47,116 bases of DNA from Deltaproteobacteria bacterium (GTDB lineage: Bacteria; Myxococcota_A; Polyangia; Nannocystales; Nannocystaceae), in the NCBI GenBank assembly GCA_947492135.1, contig CANLQR010000003.1, positions 1 to 47,116 on the forward strand, written 5' to 3'. The notes beneath the pieces are model-generated. The model searched no databases and was not told the DNA's origin. It saw nothing but the letters and a program-made list of their open reading frames with translations. The translations under genes were made by a program, and so were the position numbers. Below, piece after piece: positions 44,646-47,116 of the stretch (its first letter is position 1; each line of letters starts with the position of its first letter).

Positions 44646-46607
44646 TCACGATCCGCGAGTGCTCCGCCGTCGACGCAGCGCCGGGACGCCGAACAACAAC
44701 AACAGGGCAGCGGCGCCACCGTTGGGAGTGCCAACGTCGCAGCCACACCCACTGGCCTCGCCGTCCGCGGCAGGGCCACTGCTCGAGGTATCGGCGTCGC
44801 TGTCGGTCACCGTACTCGGATCGGTCGAGGTGCCCGAGGTGTCGGCGGTGGCCGTGCCTGGCTCGGTCGTGCTCGATGACTCACCGATGTTGCAGTCGAC
44901 GAGCTCCTCGTCGACGTTGGTATCGCAGTTGTTGTCAGCGTCGTCGCAGACTTCCGGGTTGCCCGGGAAGTTGTTGGCGTCGGCGTCGTCGCAATCGGTG
45001 TTGTCGACGACGTAGCCTTCGGGCGCGATGCAGGCCTGGATCATGGCCCCCGGATCACCGAACAAGTCGCCATCGGCGTCGGCGAAGTAGGTGTCTTGGC
45101 AGCCCTCGACCACGTTGACGGTGCCGTCGATCGGCGGATTGTCGATGGTGTCGACGGTGCCGGACGGCCACCGAACCACCAGGCTCGTGATCTCCTCGGC
45201 GTCGGCGATGCCGAAGTGACGCGTGGGCGAGATCGTGATCCCGTAGCCCTGGCCGGCACGAACCTCGCGGACCTGGGTGCCCCAGGCACCGTTGAGCTCG
45301 ACCCGCGCACCGGCACCGGTCGCGTTGCTGATCACTCCGGTCAGCCGAACGTTGATGAAGTGGTTTTCGTTGCCGGGGTTGAGCAGCAGCCGATCGGGCA
45401 CGCCGCTGGGCTGGTTGAACCCGACCGCAAACCCGGCCAGGAAATCGGGGAACCCATCATTGTTGAAGTCGCCGATCGCCCCGCTCTGGATACCCAGGCC
45501 GTCGGTGGGGAACGGATTGACGGCTGCGGTGAACGTCTTGTCACCGTTGTTCATGAACAACCGATGCTCGTTGTCGCGCCCGGTGATGAGCAGGTCGACC
45601 CAGCCGTCGTTGTCGAAGTCTTCGAACAGCGACTGGATGCCCATACCGATGGCGTCGAGGTCGGCCGTCATGCCGGATTCCGTGGTGATCTCGGTGAACG
45701 AACCGACTTGGGTGCCCTCGGCACCGTTTTCATAGAGCTTGCTGGTGCTGTCGTGGGTGACGAGGATGGCGTCGTAGTCGCCGTCGTTGTCGATGTCGCC
45801 GAAGTCGGCCGACCACGACTGTGCCAGCGGTCGCAGGCCTGCGGACTCAGCGACGTCGGTGTAGTTGCCCTCACCGTCGTTCTGGAACAACAGATTGAGC
45901 CGCCGACCGTCCATCGGATCGTTCACGCCCAGGCGGCACTTGGCGATGTAGAGATCGGTGTCGCCGTCGTTGTCGTAGTCGGTCCACACGGTGCCGTAGT
46001 TGCCCGAGTTGTCCGACGGGACCGTCGACACCGGGTTGATCAACGTGGTGTCGTAGACCATGTTGCCGCTGCCCTCGCCCTTGTAGCGCGACGAGATGCC
46101 GTCGTCGTGGCAGATGAACAGGTCGAGGTTGCCGTCATTGTCGATGTCGGCGAAATTCGAGCACTGCACGAAGATCTGCGGGCCAGGCAGCGTGTCGATC
46201 AGGTAGTCCATGCCGCCGTCTTGGGCGAGCAACACCTTGAGACCGTCATAGCCGCCACCGGTAAAGATGTCGCCGTAGCCGTCGTTGTTCATGTCGCCGA
46301 TCGACAGGCTCCACGACGAGCCCATGATCGGACCGTAGTTGAGCAGCGTGAAGCTGCCGTCGGCCTGCTGATAATCGATCAAGAGATTCTCGGCGAAGTT
46401 GATGCGGACCAGGTCGTCCAGCCCATCGTTGTTCATGTCCCAAGCGCCCATCGCAACCCCGCTGGACACCTGTTGATTGGTGAGCAACGAGGTGGCGTCG
46501 GTGAACGGATCGAGCGCGTGCGCTGGTGTTGCCCAGGTGGCCACCGTGCCGAGCGATGCAAGCCACAACCACGTCTGTCTTGGGAGAACGGTGCGAGTGC
46601 GAGTCAT
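44646..46607 (-). CDS. VCBS/FG-GAP and ASPIC-domain protein with MYXO-CTERM tail
   Basis: 653 residues from ATG 46607. Signal peptide to about residue 28 (TVATWATPAHA). Repeated FG-GAP/VCBS units with calcium-type loops (DMNNDGLDDLV, DIDNDGNLDLFI, DYDNDGDTDLYI), probably a beta-propeller, then an ASPIC/UnbV domain (NVRLTGVISNATGAGARVEL ... RHFGIADAEEI ... VRWPSGTVDTI), then a MopE-like metal-binding repeat (NTDCDDADANNFPGNPEVCD), a Ser/Thr linker, and a C-terminal GCGCDVG, hydrophobic stretch and RRRRSTRGS. First gene of the operon; TATGTT lies 10 nt before the ATG. Cell-surface adhesion or substrate contact is inferred. Confidence 0.9.
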   Translation of the reverse strand: MTRTRTVLPRQTWLWLASLGTVATWATPAHALDPFTDATSLLTNQQVSSGVAMGAWDMNNDGLDDLVRINFAENLLIDYQQADGSFTLLNYGPIMGSSWSLSIGDMNNDGYGDIFTGGGYDGLKVLLAQDGGMDYLIDTLPGPQIFVQCSNFADIDNDGNLDLFICHDDGISSRYKGEGSGNMVYDTTLINPVSTVPSDNSGNYGTVWTDYDNDGDTDLYIAKCRLGVNDPMDGRRLNLLFQNDGEGNYTDVAESAGLRPLAQSWSADFGDIDNDGDYDAILVTHDSTSKLYENGAEGTQVGSFTEITTESGMTADLDAIGMGIQSLFEDFDNDGWVDLLITGRDNEHRLFMNNGDKTFTAAVNPFPTDGLGIQSGAIGDFNNDGFPDFLAGFAVGFNQPSGVPDRLLLNPGNENHFINVRLTGVISNATGAGARVELNGAWGTQVREVRAGQGYGITISPTRHFGIADAEEITSLVVRWPSGTVDTIDNPPIDGTVNVVEGCQDTYFADADGDLFGDPGAMIQACIAPEGYVVDNTDCDDADANNFPGNPEVCDDADNNCDTNVDEELVDCNIGESSSTTEPGTATADTSGTSTDPSTVTDSDADTSSSGPAADGEASGCGCDVGTPNGGAAALLLLFGVPALRRRRSTRGS

Positions 46608-46617
46608 GCGAGCCGAC

Positions 46618-46623
46618 AACATA
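46618..46623 (-). promoter_or_regulatory. Candidate -10 element of the ASPIC-cytochrome operon
   Basis: TATGTT on the minus strand, 10 nt before the ATG at 46607, with no Shine-Dalgarno in between. An alternative ATG at 46622 inside this hexamer has AGG about 7 nt upstream. Confidence 0.35.
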
Positions 46624-46716
46624 CGCCTGTCAGAGGGTTGTGGGGCCGGATCTCGAGGCGCGCATGACGAGAGCATCGACACGGCGCCGAGTGCACGGAG
46701 GTGCCGCGGAGCAACC

Positions 46717-46770
46717 ACGGCACAACCCGCACGGCACAACCCGCACGGCACAACCCGCACGGCACAACCC
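46717..46770 (+). repeat. 14-bp tandem repeat in a divergent promoter region
   Basis: Three perfect copies of acggcacaacccgc plus a 12-base partial copy. It lies in the 322 bp between divergent starts at 46607 and 46930. The period is not a multiple of three and the units lack spacers, so it is neither coding nor CRISPR. Nothing else is evident in this gap apart from the candidate -10 at 46618-46623. Confidence 0.85.
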
Positions 46771-46929
46771 GGCCGCGTGGGGCCCGGAGCGGCGGAAGGC
46801 GCCTGAGGGCGGGCGCGCGTGGGCCGCGAGGCGGCCTTGGGTTTGGGCGCCGGCGGGCACCTATAGGGCAACTGCGGCCTCTAGGGGCCGAGAACGAAGC
46901 TAGACCCAGGCGCGCACGTCTTTTCCAAC

Positions 46930-47116
46930 ATGCGCATCAATGTCGAGACCTTCTTGGCCCTGACCGTGCTGCTCGGCACCGGTGTGGCTGTCGGTGTTGG
47001 CGTCACGACCCTGCGGCAGCGCAACGACGCGGCCTCACCTGCGGATGGGGCGGCGGCGGTGGAGGGGGCGAAAGCGCCAGCTGCGGCCAGCGCACCGATC
47101 GTGTCGGCGCCAGTGG
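46930..47116 (+). CDS. Partial gene, membrane-anchored N-terminus (cut by window edge)
   Basis: 62 codons from ATG 46930 to the window end. A short polar start (MRINVETF) is followed by a hydrophobic helix (LALTVLLGTGVAVGVGVTTL), then an Ala/Pro-rich stretch. This looks like a single-pass or signal-anchor protein with a disordered linker, but the functional part lies outside the window. Function cannot be assigned. It is divergent from the ASPIC-cytochrome operon. Confidence 0.65.
   Translation, partial: MRINVETFLALTVLLGTGVAVGVGVTTLRQRNDAASPADGAAAVEGAKAPAAASAPIVSAPV

Noticed and set aside
43123-45015. 630-codon plus-strand open frame
   Set aside because: Antisense to the five-haem cytochrome and the end of the ASPIC gene; the CXXCH motifs and tails are on the minus strand.
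46717-46770. Possible CRISPR array
   Set aside because: Units are directly adjacent with no spacers and only 14 bp long; no cas gene is visible.
46607-46871. 88-residue N-terminal extension of the ASPIC protein
   Set aside because: It is encoded partly by the 14-bp tandem repeat and would bury the signal peptide that starts at the 46607 ATG.

Overview
The window looks like chromosomal DNA of a high-GC myxobacterium, most likely of the Nannocystis/Plesiocystis type. The evidence is: abundant lipoproteins with Ser/Thr/Gly/Asp-rich linkers; cysteine-rich repeats of the myxobacterial type; C-termini with a Gly-Cys patch, a hydrophobic stretch and an Arg cluster (MYXO-CTERM-like); and three Ser/Thr kinases fused to tetratricopeptide (TPR) modules. 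This is inferred from protein style, not from a marker gene. I saw no rRNA, tRNA, CRISPR array, insertion sequence or prophage.

Layout. 1-9.3 kb: a class-II UvrA-like ATPase cut by the left edge, a small upstream gene, a cysteine-rich lipoprotein, HflX with an unusual acidic insert, a Lys/Ala-rich lipoprotein, two small membrane proteins with zinc-ribbon cysteines, a propeller-like lipoprotein and a YfbK-type VWA lipoprotein. 9.3-17.1 kb: a lone short-form hisG translationally coupled to an unknown gene, a 43-nt palindrome shared by two convergent gene ends, a large zinc-ribbon/TM/TPR protein and a divergent TPR-kinase. 17.1-20.0 kb: an accessory patch holding a DUF6985-like gene, a ParE-type toxin with its antitoxin, decayed gene fragments including an ankyrin pseudogene between two copies of a 23-bp attC-like motif, and a small lipoprotein. 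20.0-29.5 kb: a UshA-type nucleotidase lipoprotein with an N-terminal helix-hairpin-helix module, a second TPR-kinase, an HD phosphohydrolase, a DTW-domain tRNA-modification enzyme overlapping a MurJ-like flippase, and an operon of an ECI2-like enoyl-CoA isomerase and a LigB-type dioxygenase. 29.6-36.7 kb: a tight three-gene operon (small helical protein, LysM/peptidoglycan-binding protein, nine-TIG phospholipase-D-like protein) resembling type VI secretion cargo modules. Divergent from it is an AAA ATPase-nuclease whose start lies in a perfect AT-rich palindrome. 36.8-47.1 kb: a third TPR-kinase, a DUF2452 gene, another lipoprotein, and a secreted three-gene operon (VCBS/ASPIC repeat protein with MYXO-CTERM, five-haem cytochrome with a similar tail, propeller lipoprotein). 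A truncated gene runs off the right edge.

How the genes work together. Much of the window concerns the cell envelope: about nine predicted lipoproteins, three exported or surface proteins, and regulators combining a cytoplasmic kinase with a TPR module beyond a membrane segment. Many first genes have a TANNNT hexamer 7-10 nt before the start codon and no Shine-Dalgarno, suggesting leaderless or near-leaderless mRNAs, while several internal operon genes have a clear Shine-Dalgarno or overlap the gene before. The most unusual parts are the cassette-like remnants at 18.5-19.1 kb, the TIG-PLD operon and the ASPIC-cytochrome operon.
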